Assembly (NCBI GenBank): GCA_017403955.1
Contig: JAFRDH010000006.1
Location: 1-53,088 of the forward strand
Direction of reading: 5' to 3'
From: Mogibacterium sp.
GTDB taxonomy: Bacteria > Bacillota > Clostridia > Peptostreptococcales > Anaerovoracaceae
Length of the DNA stretch: 53,088 nucleotides
The notes below the pieces were generated by a model that was given only the letters and a program-made list of their open reading frames with translations, ran no database searches and was not told where the DNA came from. Both the position numbers and the translations under genes were made by a program. Below are positions 43,893-51,119 of this stretch, piece by piece; the first letter of the stretch is position 1; each line of letters starts with the position of its first letter.

Positions 43893-45100
43893 TGGCACTT
43901 AATTTTAAAGTAGGTCTTATCGGACTTCTTGATATGCTCAAATTCGCTAACCTCGCGAAGGACAGAGAAAAGGTCATCGCTGCAGCTCCTGCCAAAGAGA
44001 TCACAGCGGATTATCCTGTTAATAATTTTGCCAAAGCTCTTCACCCTGACTTCCAGCAGTTCGTCATAGATGAGATCATCGACCACGCAGCAGCCGGCGC
44101 AAAGTCATTTGTACTGAAAAGAGCAGATGGCAAGCCTGCTTCGTATTTCAGGGCAGGTCAGTATATTTCACTCAAGCTGCCTATCGGCGATAGCTTTGTT
44201 ACCCGTCCATACTCCATCTCCTCCTCACCGAAGTGGGCTCTCGAGGGGAAGGTCGCTGTGACCGTCAAAGCTAATCCTGGCGGTTTTGCCGCAGACTGGA
44301 TGCTGGACAACTTCAAAGTCGGCGATGAGGTCAAAGGTTCTGAAGGTCTCGGAGCATTCTATTATCAGAAGTACAGAGACGCAGATCATGTAGTTGCGCT
44401 CGCAGGCGGATCCGGGATCACTCCGTTCCTCTCAATGGCATATGCGATCAGAGACGGGATCGAGGATTTCAAGCTGACTATCCTATTCGGAAACAGAAAA
44501 GAAGAAACCATTCTTTTCAAGGAAGAGTTTGACAAAATCACTGCTGCGACAGACAAAGTCAAAGTCGTTCATGTCCTGTCTGATGAGGAGAAAGACGGTT
44601 ATGAGCACGGCTTCATAACAGCAGAGCTCATCAGGAAGTACGCAGGCGAGGAACCTTACAGCGTATTCGTATGCGGTCCTGAAGCAATGTACCGTTTCGT
44701 CGGAAAAGAAGTCGATAAACTCGGGCTTCCGAAAAAATTCGTGCGTTTCGAATTCCTCGGAGCTACCAAAACTGTATGGGAGCAGCCGGGCTATCCGCAG
44801 GACGCGAAAGACAAAGTCTTCAAGCTCACAGTCAAGCAGGGTCCGAACGAATATGTCTGCGACTGTCTGGCTAATGAGCCTATCCTGGTAGCTATCGAGC
44901 GTGCAGGCATCAAAGCTCCTTCAAAATGCCGTTCAGGTGAATGCGGATGGTGCCGTTCAAGAGTTGTTTCAGGTAAGGTGTTCATTCCTGAAGAAACTGA
45001 CGGCAGAAGATGGGCTGACAAAGAGTGCGGAGAGATCCATCCATGCACAAGCTTCGCGATTTCAGATGTCACGATCATCGTACCGGGAGAGTATTTCTAG
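43892..45100 (+). CDS. Flavin/[2Fe-2S] reductase, module B
   Basis: The 402-residue paralogue of the module A reductase has the same order: an N-terminal segment beginning LNFKVGLIGLLDMLKF, the FAD motif RPYSISS, AGGSGITPF, CGPEAMYRF and a [2Fe-2S] site CRSGECGWC. The final Cys lies in HPCTSF. It likely feeds electrons from NAD(P)H to the FAD oxidoreductase. GGAGG sits before the ATG within the preceding gene. It ends the five-gene operon, at a strong terminator. Confidence 0.88.
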   Translation: MALNFKVGLIGLLDMLKFANLAKDREKVIAAAPAKEITADYPVNNFAKALHPDFQQFVIDEIIDHAAAGAKSFVLKRADGKPASYFRAGQYISLKLPIGDSFVTRPYSISSSPKWALEGKVAVTVKANPGGFAADWMLDNFKVGDEVKGSEGLGAFYYQKYRDADHVVALAGGSGITPFLSMAYAIRDGIEDFKLTILFGNRKEETILFKEEFDKITAATDKVKVVHVLSDEEKDGYEHGFITAELIRKYAGEEPYSVFVCGPEAMYRFVGKEVDKLGLPKKFVRFEFLGATKTVWEQPGYPQDAKDKVFKLTVKQGPNEYVCDCLANEPILVAIERAGIKAPSKCRSGECGWCRSRVVSGKVFIPEETDGRRWADKECGEIHPCTSFAISDVTIIVPGEYF

Positions 45101-45123
45101 TCAAAATCACTTCAACTCATACA

Positions 45124-45154
45124 AAAAAGGGATGGCATCCTGTGCCATCCCTTT
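45124..45154. terminator. Terminator ending the module B operon
   Basis: Arms AAAGGGATGGCA and TGCCATCCCTTT with T-runs on both strands, serving also the convergent lipoprotein gene. Confidence 0.85.
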
Positions 45155-45170
45155 TGCGTTCAGGGTCTTA

Positions 45171-45599
45171 TTATTCAGCCGGAAGAACTTCGATCGTTAC
45201 TGTACCTGTTGCTTTCTCGAGTACAGTTGCTTTCAGCATCAGGCTGCCTGCAGGCATTGTCCCTGACTGACAATCAGTGCCTGTCGCATTCATCATGAAA
45301 ACCGGCTCGCCTTCTTCAACATCCGGCACCTCGTCTATTGATTGTTCTTCAGGTGTCGCGAACAGCTCAACCTTGACGGAACCTTTTTCAAGATTAGAAG
45401 TGACAACTACCTTCTCACCATCAGCTACTTCAAGAGTACCGGTCATGAAGAAATCATCTTTTGCGGCGTTCTCAGCATTGATCGTCATTAATTTCTCTGT
45501 ATTTTCACTAAGACCGAACTCGGACTTTCCACAGGATGTTACGAGCATCATTGACATCACGAGCACTGCGGTAAGGAGTACACTTATTGTTTTCTTCAT
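45171..45599 (-). CDS. Small lipoprotein, unknown function
   Basis: The 142-residue protein has a lipoprotein signal peptide ending in LVTSC (Cys23) and a mostly beta domain of about 110 residues. The family is not recognised. Two ATGs follow AGGAGG; I chose the one with 9-nt spacing over the one with 3-nt spacing, which is two codons upstream. It is monocistronic, between the module B operon and the ECF transporter genes. Confidence 0.7.
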   Translation of the reverse strand: MKKTISVLLTAVLVMSMMLVTSCGKSEFGLSENTEKLMTINAENAAKDDFFMTGTLEVADGEKVVVTSNLEKGSVKVELFATPEEQSIDEVPDVEEGEPVFMMNATGTDCQSGTMPAGSLMLKATVLEKATGTVTIEVLPAE

Positions 45600-45686
45600 T
45601 TTCATTTACCTCCTGGTATTATTCTATACCACATTATAGCCAAATCCGTCTCTTCTTCAAGGAGAAATAGTTCCCATACAGCTCTT

Positions 45687-46406
45687 TTACCTTGCGCAGA
45701 AGCTTAGAGGCAGCTCCATATGATTGGCTTCAAGCAGTTCCTTATTGCGCAGAATATCTTCAGCCCTGCCATCAGCTACGATCTTTCCGTCTGAAATCAG
45801 AATGACTCTCTCGCATGTATCATATATCATGTCCAGATCATGAGATGTGATTATCTTGGTCTGCTCGAGTTCTCTTATTGTATTGATGACCAGCCTGCGG
45901 TTATACGGGTCAAGCGCAGATGTCGGTTCATCCATGAGTATAGCCTCTGGTTCCATCGCCAGTATAGTAGCGATAGCAGCCATGCGCTTCTCACCACCGG
46001 AGATCTTATGATTGTATTTGTATTTCATGTCCTCAAGGCCCAGCCTCGCAAGAACAGCATCCACCCTCTTTTCAGCCTCCTCACGGCTTACCATATAATT
46101 CAGCGGGGCGAACATCATATCCTCATATACTGTAGGCATGAACATCTGATTGTCGGAATTCTGCAGAACGAATCCAAGTTTCTGCCTTATATGGTGGAGA
46201 CTGTCCTTACTGACTTCGGTGCCGTCGATCAGCACATGCCCTTCACAGTATACCAGCCCGAGCAGGAGCTTCATAATCGTAGATTTGCCCGCACCATTAG
46301 CGCCGATCAGCCCTACAGCTTCGCCATCCTCTATTCTGAATGACATCCCGGAAATGACCGGTTTGCCTTTTTCATATTCAAAACTCACATTATCAAATTC
46401 TATCAT
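45687..46406 (-). CDS. cbiO: ECF transporter ATPase, nickel/cobalt type
   Basis: The 239-residue ABC ATPase has Walker A GANGAGKST (near residue 38), a signature ISGGEKRM (the E in the signature is typical of CbiO/EcfA), Walker B AILMDEPTSALDP and an H-loop (ITSHDLDMI). It drives metal import with CbiQ and CbiM. The start follows GAGGTG, five nt after the cbiQ stop. A 23-codon longer frame overlaps cbiQ and has no ribosome site. Confidence 0.9.
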   Translation of the reverse strand: MIEFDNVSFEYEKGKPVISGMSFRIEDGEAVGLIGANGAGKSTIMKLLLGLVYCEGHVLIDGTEVSKDSLHHIRQKLGFVLQNSDNQMFMPTVYEDMMFAPLNYMVSREEAEKRVDAVLARLGLEDMKYKYNHKISGGEKRMAAIATILAMEPEAILMDEPTSALDPYNRRLVINTIRELEQTKIITSHDLDMIYDTCERVILISDGKIVADGRAEDILRNKELLEANHMELPLSFCAR

Positions 46407-46411
46407 TTGTA

Positions 46412-47215
46412 TCACCTCACGATTAGACTTCCCAGAAGCTCGGCGACATTTATATGTCTCAGCAAAATGAAACACAGACAGCTCAGGATCAGGAAAGCGG
46501 CGTCCTTAGCTCTGAACGGCTTACCCGGTGCATAGTGGAAATGCTGGTGATATCCCCTGAGAAGCATGCTCGAGTAGAGTTCCTGCGCCCTGTCCATACT
46601 CCTGAGAAGCAGCTGTCCGAGGAAGGATCCCCACGCTGAAACATGGATCCCTTTCTGCCCCGGCGCCCTCAGATGGTATGCATCGGTCATGATCGCAAGT
46701 TCCTGCGTCATGACGCCGACATATCGATATGTAAGCAGGAGAAGCGTAACAAGCGTCCGCGGGAGATGCATTTTGCGAAGTGCAGCGCAGATCGAATCGA
46801 AAGGAGTTGTCGCGACCAGAAGAAATGACGCCATCAGGCAAAGCACGCCTTTGAGCATCAGTGTGATCATGCTTATCACTCCGCCGGAGATCCCGACCGT
46901 TCCTATCTTCAGCATGATCGCGCGGTCAAAGAACGGGTTGAAAAGACCTACAGCCATGACAAGCGGCAACACGATACGCAGTTTATAAAAGCAGGTATGA
47001 ACAGGTATCCCCGCGATCTGGTACATCAAAACAGGGACAAGCACCATCGGCAGCAAGCCGCTCAGATCATACTTGTCGAATGACATGACTGTTATTATAT
47101 ACACTATCGTGCTCAGGAGCTTGGCGGCTGCATTCAGATCATGGATGGGAGACTCCATTACAGCGAGTTCATCCATCTGCCCCAGCTCACTGAGCGCTTT
47201 TTCCATTTTATTCAT
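46412..47215 (-). CDS. cbiQ: ECF transporter transmembrane protein, nickel/cobalt type
   Basis: The 267-residue membrane protein has about five helices and the EcfT-type coupling motif region (ACALRKMHLPRTLV-like, then ARSMDRAQELYSSMLLRG, near residues 150-215). It couples the ATPase CbiO to the substrate-binding CbiM. No clear Shine-Dalgarno is seen before the ATG. It is separated from cbiM upstream by a hairpin terminator and 99 nt. Confidence 0.85.
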   Translation of the reverse strand: MNKMEKALSELGQMDELAVMESPIHDLNAAAKLLSTIVYIITVMSFDKYDLSGLLPMVLVPVLMYQIAGIPVHTCFYKLRIVLPLVMAVGLFNPFFDRAIMLKIGTVGISGGVISMITLMLKGVLCLMASFLLVATTPFDSICAALRKMHLPRTLVTLLLLTYRYVGVMTQELAIMTDAYHLRAPGQKGIHVSAWGSFLGQLLLRSMDRAQELYSSMLLRGYHQHFHYAPGKPFRAKDAAFLILSCLCFILLRHINVAELLGSLIVR

Positions 47216-47276
47216 TCGGTTTTACTGTTTTTCCCTGTTATACAACAATACGCCAATTCAGATAATAACACAAAAC

Positions 47277-47300
47277 AGGGGCGTCTTTCGACGCCCCTCG
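47277..47300 (-). terminator. Hairpin between cbiM and cbiQ
   Basis: Arms AGGGGCGTC and GACGCCCCT around GAAA, followed by GTTTTGTG on the minus strand. The stem is strong and the T-run is imperfect, so it may terminate only partly and lower cbiQO expression relative to cbiM. Confidence 0.6.
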
Positions 47301-47314
47301 ATCCTTAATCAAAT

Positions 47315-48367
47315 TCAGGCTCTCTTTTTTCTCCGGAAGAATCCGCCTGCGCAGCAAATCAGAATTGCTACTCCTGCGACCATCGCACCTCCGACGATTC
47401 CCGAGACAGATGTTCCTACAGGACTGTCGCTGTCAGTGAATGCGTAATCAGGCAGGAACGAGGTCTTCTCCTGTATACTCTCTGCTGTTTCAGCAGCCTG
47501 GCTGGATACACCGAAGTTCTCTTCATCAAGTCCCATGTTGGTCGAATAACCGCCGTCCGCATTGCCGAAGAGCGCCCATTCAAGTCCGTCAGGATTTCCA
47601 CTTGCAAACAGGCTGAGGCCTCCACCTACAACTACAGCGACAATAGCAAGGATAGCAACTGTTGTCTTGAGTGAACGCTTTGCGTCAAGAGCGATACCGG
47701 TCTCATCAACATCACGCAGGAGCTCCGGTCTTGATTCGAATACGAAGCAAAGAACTGCCGCTGTGATCAGACCTTCTATCAATCCGATAGCCAAATGTAT
47801 AGGCTGCATCAATGCCATAAAAGCACCGAACGGAAGCTCCGTTATACCTGACAAGCTGGTTTCCAGCACTACCGAGAAGGCTCCGAGCTGAAGTGTCAGG
47901 ACGCAGCCGATTATCGAAGCTGCAATTATTCGTTTCCTGACTGCCGATCTGCCTTCGCCGAACCACTTGCTGTGGATGATCGGTTTCCAGATGAGGAAGT
48001 ATCCGACGAAGCAGCCATAGAATGCCATGTTCCATATGTTGGCTCCCAATGCAAGCAGTCCTCCGTCAGCGAAGAACAGGCATTGGATAGCCAGTATCAC
48101 AATCATGGACAAGAACCCCGCATATGGGCCCAGCAAGGCCGAGAGCATCATGCCTCCGCACATATGTCCCGACGAGCCTGTGCCCGGAATCGTATAATTG
48201 ATCATCTGACCCGCGAAGACCAGTGCCGCTGTAACAGCCATTGTAGGAAGCTTCTGCGGCTCATCGTCTTTTCTGAGTTTTGTGATCGAAACACCTGCTG
48301 CCGCTCCGGATGCAACATACATAGTTGCGGCAACCGCCGGTGCTAACAAAGCATCTGCCATATGCAT
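47315..48367 (-). CDS. cbiM: Nickel/cobalt ECF substrate-binding protein, CbiM fused to PDGLE domain
   Basis: The 350-residue membrane protein begins MHMADALLAP, the N-terminal metal-binding sequence of CbiM/NikM, followed by about seven helices (with SGHMCGG and a HLAIGLIEG stretch). Residues about 250-350 form a PDGLE (NikN/CbiN-like) part with NPDGLEWAL and a final membrane helix. The fusion is like NikMN and favours nickel, as do the hypB-like genes, though cobalt is possible. AGAGGT precedes the chosen ATG. Confidence 0.87.
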   Translation of the reverse strand: MHMADALLAPAVAATMYVASGAAAGVSITKLRKDDEPQKLPTMAVTAALVFAGQMINYTIPGTGSSGHMCGGMMLSALLGPYAGFLSMIVILAIQCLFFADGGLLALGANIWNMAFYGCFVGYFLIWKPIIHSKWFGEGRSAVRKRIIAASIIGCVLTLQLGAFSVVLETSLSGITELPFGAFMALMQPIHLAIGLIEGLITAAVLCFVFESRPELLRDVDETGIALDAKRSLKTTVAILAIVAVVVGGGLSLFASGNPDGLEWALFGNADGGYSTNMGLDEENFGVSSQAAETAESIQEKTSFLPDYAFTDSDSPVGTSVSGIVGGAMVAGVAILICCAGGFFRRKKRA

Positions 48368-48418
48368 AATAATTACCTCTTTCCTATCCACAAACAGGAT
48401 CTGTTTTTTACTAAAATA

Positions 48419-48445
48419 ATTATAGTTTGGTGACCGGTTGGTCAA
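48419..48445 (-). promoter_or_regulatory. cbiM promoter with palindrome in the spacer
   Basis: TTGACC (complement 48440-48445) and TATAAT (complement 48419-48424) are 15 nt apart. The inverted repeat TGACCAACCGGTCA (48431-48444) overlaps the -35 and spacer, as an operator for a metal regulator would. Confidence 0.5.
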
Positions 48446-48478
48446 CAAGCCTCCCCGGGGGATAGAAATTCCGTAATT

Positions 48479-48772
48479 TTATTCGAAATATTTATTGATG
48501 TCATCTTTGTAGACAAAATCTGTTGTTCCGCCGCAGCTCCTGCACAGAAATGACTTGTATCCGAAACCTTCCCCAAATCCTCCGAATCCGGTCTGAAGGT
48601 CTTCTGATCCGCAAAATGCGCACCTTACAACAGCCTTACCTCCGCGGTCATCTACCGGTTCATGTTTTCCGTAATTGGGAAGCTCTTTCAGATTCTGTCT
48701 TCCGTGTCCTGCAGAGCTGAGATCTACTCTCTTAGCATCCTCGTCGGTCATTACCCATTTGCCATCTGCCAT
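48479..48772 (-). CDS. Small zinc-ribbon protein
   Basis: The 97-residue protein has a zinc ribbon with CAFCGS and CRSCGG about 25 residues apart, between them a Gly/Phe-rich loop. The rest is charged. The start at the ATG preceded by GAGGT is favoured over one 15 codons upstream that overlaps the ctlX-like gene. It is probably co-transcribed with that gene (20-nt gap). The function is unknown. Confidence 0.65.
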   Translation of the reverse strand: MADGKWVMTDEDAKRVDLSSAGHGRQNLKELPNYGKHEPVDDRGGKAVVRCAFCGSEDLQTGFGGFGEGFGYKSFLCRSCGGTTDFVYKDDINKYFE

Positions 48773-48792
48773 AAGAACCTCACTGACACTTA

Positions 48793-49707
48793 TCAAAACA
48801 ATTCCGCGAGCATGCATCTGGCAGCACCGCCGCCATTTTCTTCAATACATTCAAGCGCTGGCGTGATCAGCTTCATTCCCGACTCAAGAAATGCGATCTG
48901 TTCCGCTGACAGACTTCTGTAAGCAGTAAGCGACATGATCAGGAATGATTCTCCTTTTTTGTTGTGGAGCTCCAGCATATTCCCAGCAAAGTGGTTCATC
49001 TGATCAAACGAGATCTCAACGATCGTCTTGCCTGTACTTTCAAGCGACTCTCTTACCTTTGCCCTTTGCCCGGGATCAGTGATCGATTCCATACATACGA
49101 CTGCGATCTCACTTCCGACATGCATCACGACATTTGTGTGATAAACCTGCATCCCGTTTTCATCAAATGCTTCGAACACAAGCGGAGTGTAGCCCAGCCG
49201 GCAGCAGAAATCTTCCAGTACTGTCTCATTTGTCCTTGGCGACTTACATGCATAAACGATTTTGTTGACCCTGTCGAGTACCATGGATCCGGTACCCTCA
49301 AGGAACAGTCCGTCCGCCTCGTAATGGGTGAGGTCCACTGTCCTCTTCAGATCAAAGTTTGCTCTGATCGCCTCGAGCACGGCAGGCTTCCTTTCCATCC
49401 TCCTGTTCTCTGCGAACATCGGATACAGGACAAGTGTGCCGTCATCATGAGTGGAAAACCAATTATTAGGAAATACGGAATCCGGAGTATACGGCTCAGC
49501 TGTATCTGTGACGGCAACAACATCGATCCCGTTTTTTTTCAGCAATTTGATATAAGCATCCGTTTCCCTCAGACCTGATTCAGGGATATCAGCACCTGCC
49601 CCTTTCTTCTGGAACGCATTGTTCACGGCAGTCTCAACATTAAACCCAAAAACTGCCGGTCTTACCATCAGAACTTTATCTGTCGTCTGCAAAGAGTGTT
49701 TATTCAT
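48793..49707 (-). CDS. ctlX: CtlX-like amidinotransferase/arginine deiminase-family hydrolase
   Basis: The 304-residue protein has the guanidino-group-modifying fold: PNNWFSTH near the N-terminal third, EGTGSMVLD, the catalytic His in YHTNVVMHVG (near residue 190) and the catalytic Cys in GGGAARCML (near residue 297). It resembles the CtlX (citrulline utilisation hydrolase) family, which hydrolyses ureido or guanidino groups. The substrate (citrulline, arginine or other) cannot be fixed. GAGGTG precedes the ATG, and it has its own promoter. Confidence 0.83.
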   Translation of the reverse strand: MNKHSLQTTDKVLMVRPAVFGFNVETAVNNAFQKKGAGADIPESGLRETDAYIKLLKKNGIDVVAVTDTAEPYTPDSVFPNNWFSTHDDGTLVLYPMFAENRRMERKPAVLEAIRANFDLKRTVDLTHYEADGLFLEGTGSMVLDRVNKIVYACKSPRTNETVLEDFCCRLGYTPLVFEAFDENGMQVYHTNVVMHVGSEIAVVCMESITDPGQRAKVRESLESTGKTIVEISFDQMNHFAGNMLELHNKKGESFLIMSLTAYRSLSAEQIAFLESGMKLITPALECIEENGGGAARCMLAELF

Positions 49708-49742
49708 TTTTCACCTCATCTGGTTGAATTTCGTGTTCTATA

Positions 49743-49771
49743 ATAATATCAGAATTTCAAAATTCCCTCAA
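49743..49771 (-). promoter_or_regulatory. Promoter of the ctlX-like gene
   Basis: TTGAGG (complement 49766-49771), a 17-nt spacer and TATTAT (complement 49743-49748), about 35 nt before the start codon. Confidence 0.55.
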
Positions 49772-49776
49772 TGAAA

Positions 49777-49803
49777 AGCACCCTGCCTCAGCAGAGTGCT
49801 TGT
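49777..49803. terminator. Terminator of the small Cys-rich gene
   Basis: Arms AGCACCCTGCC and GCAGAGTGCT (one mismatch) with T-runs on the outer sides of both strands. Confidence 0.7.
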
Positions 49804-49825
49804 TTTTGTTTGTCAATTGCGATGA

Positions 49826-49954
49826 TCAGTCTCTGTAATGCGGGCAATCACTTACTTCGTCCGGATCAACGTAGATCTTGTACCATTCACAGTACCACTT
49901 ATATCCGTTTCTTTCACTGGAATTACAAAATTCACAATATTTGCATTTACACAT
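49826..49954 (-). CDS. Tiny cysteine-rich protein (42 residues)
   Basis: The ORF encodes 42 residues with Cys2, Cys4, Cys7, Cys10, Cys22 and Cys37 and many Tyr and Trp. Closely spaced cysteines suggest metal binding. AAAGGAG lies 8 nt before the ATG (an alternative ATG two codons upstream lies only 2 nt after the box), an extended -10 (TGGTATACT, at complement 50010-50015) lies upstream, and a terminator follows. I do not recognise the family. Confidence 0.6.
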   Translation of the reverse strand: MCKCKYCEFCNSSERNGYKWYCEWYKIYVDPDEVSDCPHYRD

Positions 49955-50009
49955 TTTCATCTCTCCTTTGTCAACGTTAGCAATTTGTAACCCTCTTGAT
50001 TACATTGTC

Positions 50010-50015
50010 AGTATA
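50010..50015 (-). promoter_or_regulatory. Extended -10 promoter of the small Cys-rich gene
   Basis: TGGTATACT, about 55 nt before the start codon; no clear -35. Confidence 0.4.
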
Positions 50016-50046
50016 CCACAATAGAAAACACACCCTGCAGGGGGGA

Positions 50047-50065
50047 GGGACGGTTTTCTGTCTCC
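50047..50065 (+). repeat. REP-like repeat copy 1
   Basis: GGGACGGTTTTCTGTCTCC is the reverse complement of the copies at 51087 and 52949, with one change. It lies just after the stop of the AEC transporter gene. Confidence 0.6.
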
Positions 50066-50076
50066 TCCTGTCTCCA

Positions 50077-51015
50077 TCAGTAAACTCCAAGGTTTTTGAA
50101 AATCAGCAGCCAGATGAATAGTGTTATACAGGAAAGCGGCGTGGAAATCATTATCGCACTTCCGGCGAGTTCTCCGTCACTGTCCATGGCTACTGCCATC
50201 GGATAAGTTGAGACCGCAGTCGGCGATGCCATCATAATAAGAAGAGTTACAAAAGCAGGGCCTCTGAATCCCATAGCAGCTGCCAGCGGAAGTCCTATGA
50301 CAGGAACAACAAGCAGCCTCCCGACGACGCAGATCAGAATGTTTTTTCTTTTGGCCGTTATTGCGGAATAATCGATCGACACCCCGAGCATAATCAGTGC
50401 CATAGGCATCGTCGCTGCCGCGATCCCTCCTATCACATCCTGCGCAACTCCCGGAAGACCGATCTCGAATCCCGAGAAGACAGCCCCCACAACGGCACCT
50501 ATGATCAGCGGATTTTTGGCTGTATTGACGGCAATTTTCCCAAAGTCTGCTTTGTTCCCCCTGAAATATTCCAGTACAATGACCGCGATCACGTTGAAAA
50601 ACGGGACCACAATCGTGACAAGCATAGCCGCAGTCGGCAGTCCTTCTTTGCCGAAAATGCTCTGGACTATCATGATCCCCATAAGGACAAAATTACTGCG
50701 GTATATAGCCTGGATCATGGCACCTCTTGACGCATTGTTCTTCTCTATTCTTACGACAACCAGCGAGACCGCGATCACAGTTGCAGCCACAGATCCGAGC
50801 GCAAAAATAATGAGGCGAAGGTCAAGAACTGCTCCGAGATCCGCACTATAAATGTTGTCGAACATAAGCACCGGATAGAAGAACGTAAACAAAATCTTGT
50901 TAAAGCGCTTGTTCTCAGCGCTGTTCATCATTCCGGCACTCTTGATCATCACGCCTATGAGTATATAAATAAACATAGGCAAGACAGCATTTATGCATAT
51001 TCGAACATTTTCCAT
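50077..51015 (-). CDS. AEC-family auxin efflux carrier-like transporter
   Basis: The 312-residue membrane protein has about ten helices in two five-helix repeats, with the family's MLGVSIDYS-like and GLPLAAAMGF stretches. Bacterial AEC proteins carry malate, malonate or other small organic acids. No strong Shine-Dalgarno is visible (GAGAG only). It is monocistronic; the substrate is unknown. Confidence 0.85.
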   Translation of the reverse strand: MENVRICINAVLPMFIYILIGVMIKSAGMMNSAENKRFNKILFTFFYPVLMFDNIYSADLGAVLDLRLIIFALGSVAATVIAVSLVVVRIEKNNASRGAMIQAIYRSNFVLMGIMIVQSIFGKEGLPTAAMLVTIVVPFFNVIAVIVLEYFRGNKADFGKIAVNTAKNPLIIGAVVGAVFSGFEIGLPGVAQDVIGGIAAATMPMALIMLGVSIDYSAITAKRKNILICVVGRLLVVPVIGLPLAAAMGFRGPAFVTLLIMMASPTAVSTYPMAVAMDSDGELAGSAIMISTPLSCITLFIWLLIFKNLGVY

Positions 51016-51075
51016 CTCTCAGCCCCAGTCCGGCACAAGACCACAATTCCTTTGATTTTACAGCCATTATAGCAC

Positions 51076-51112
51076 AAAAAAAGGCAGGAGACAGAGAACC
51101 GTCCCCTGCCTC
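51076..51112 (-). terminator. Terminator of trpB2, built on a REP-like repeat
   Basis: On the minus strand GGCAGGGGAC and GTCTCCTGCC form a hairpin with a GGTTCTCT loop, followed by eight T. The hairpin contains the REP-like motif. Confidence 0.85.
51087..51105 (-). repeat. REP-like repeat copy 2
   Basis: GGAGACAGAGAACCGTCCC on the plus strand (GGGACGGTTCTCTGTCTCC on the minus), inside the trpB2 terminator; identical to copy 3. Confidence 0.65.
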
Positions 51113-51119
51113 CCCGAGT

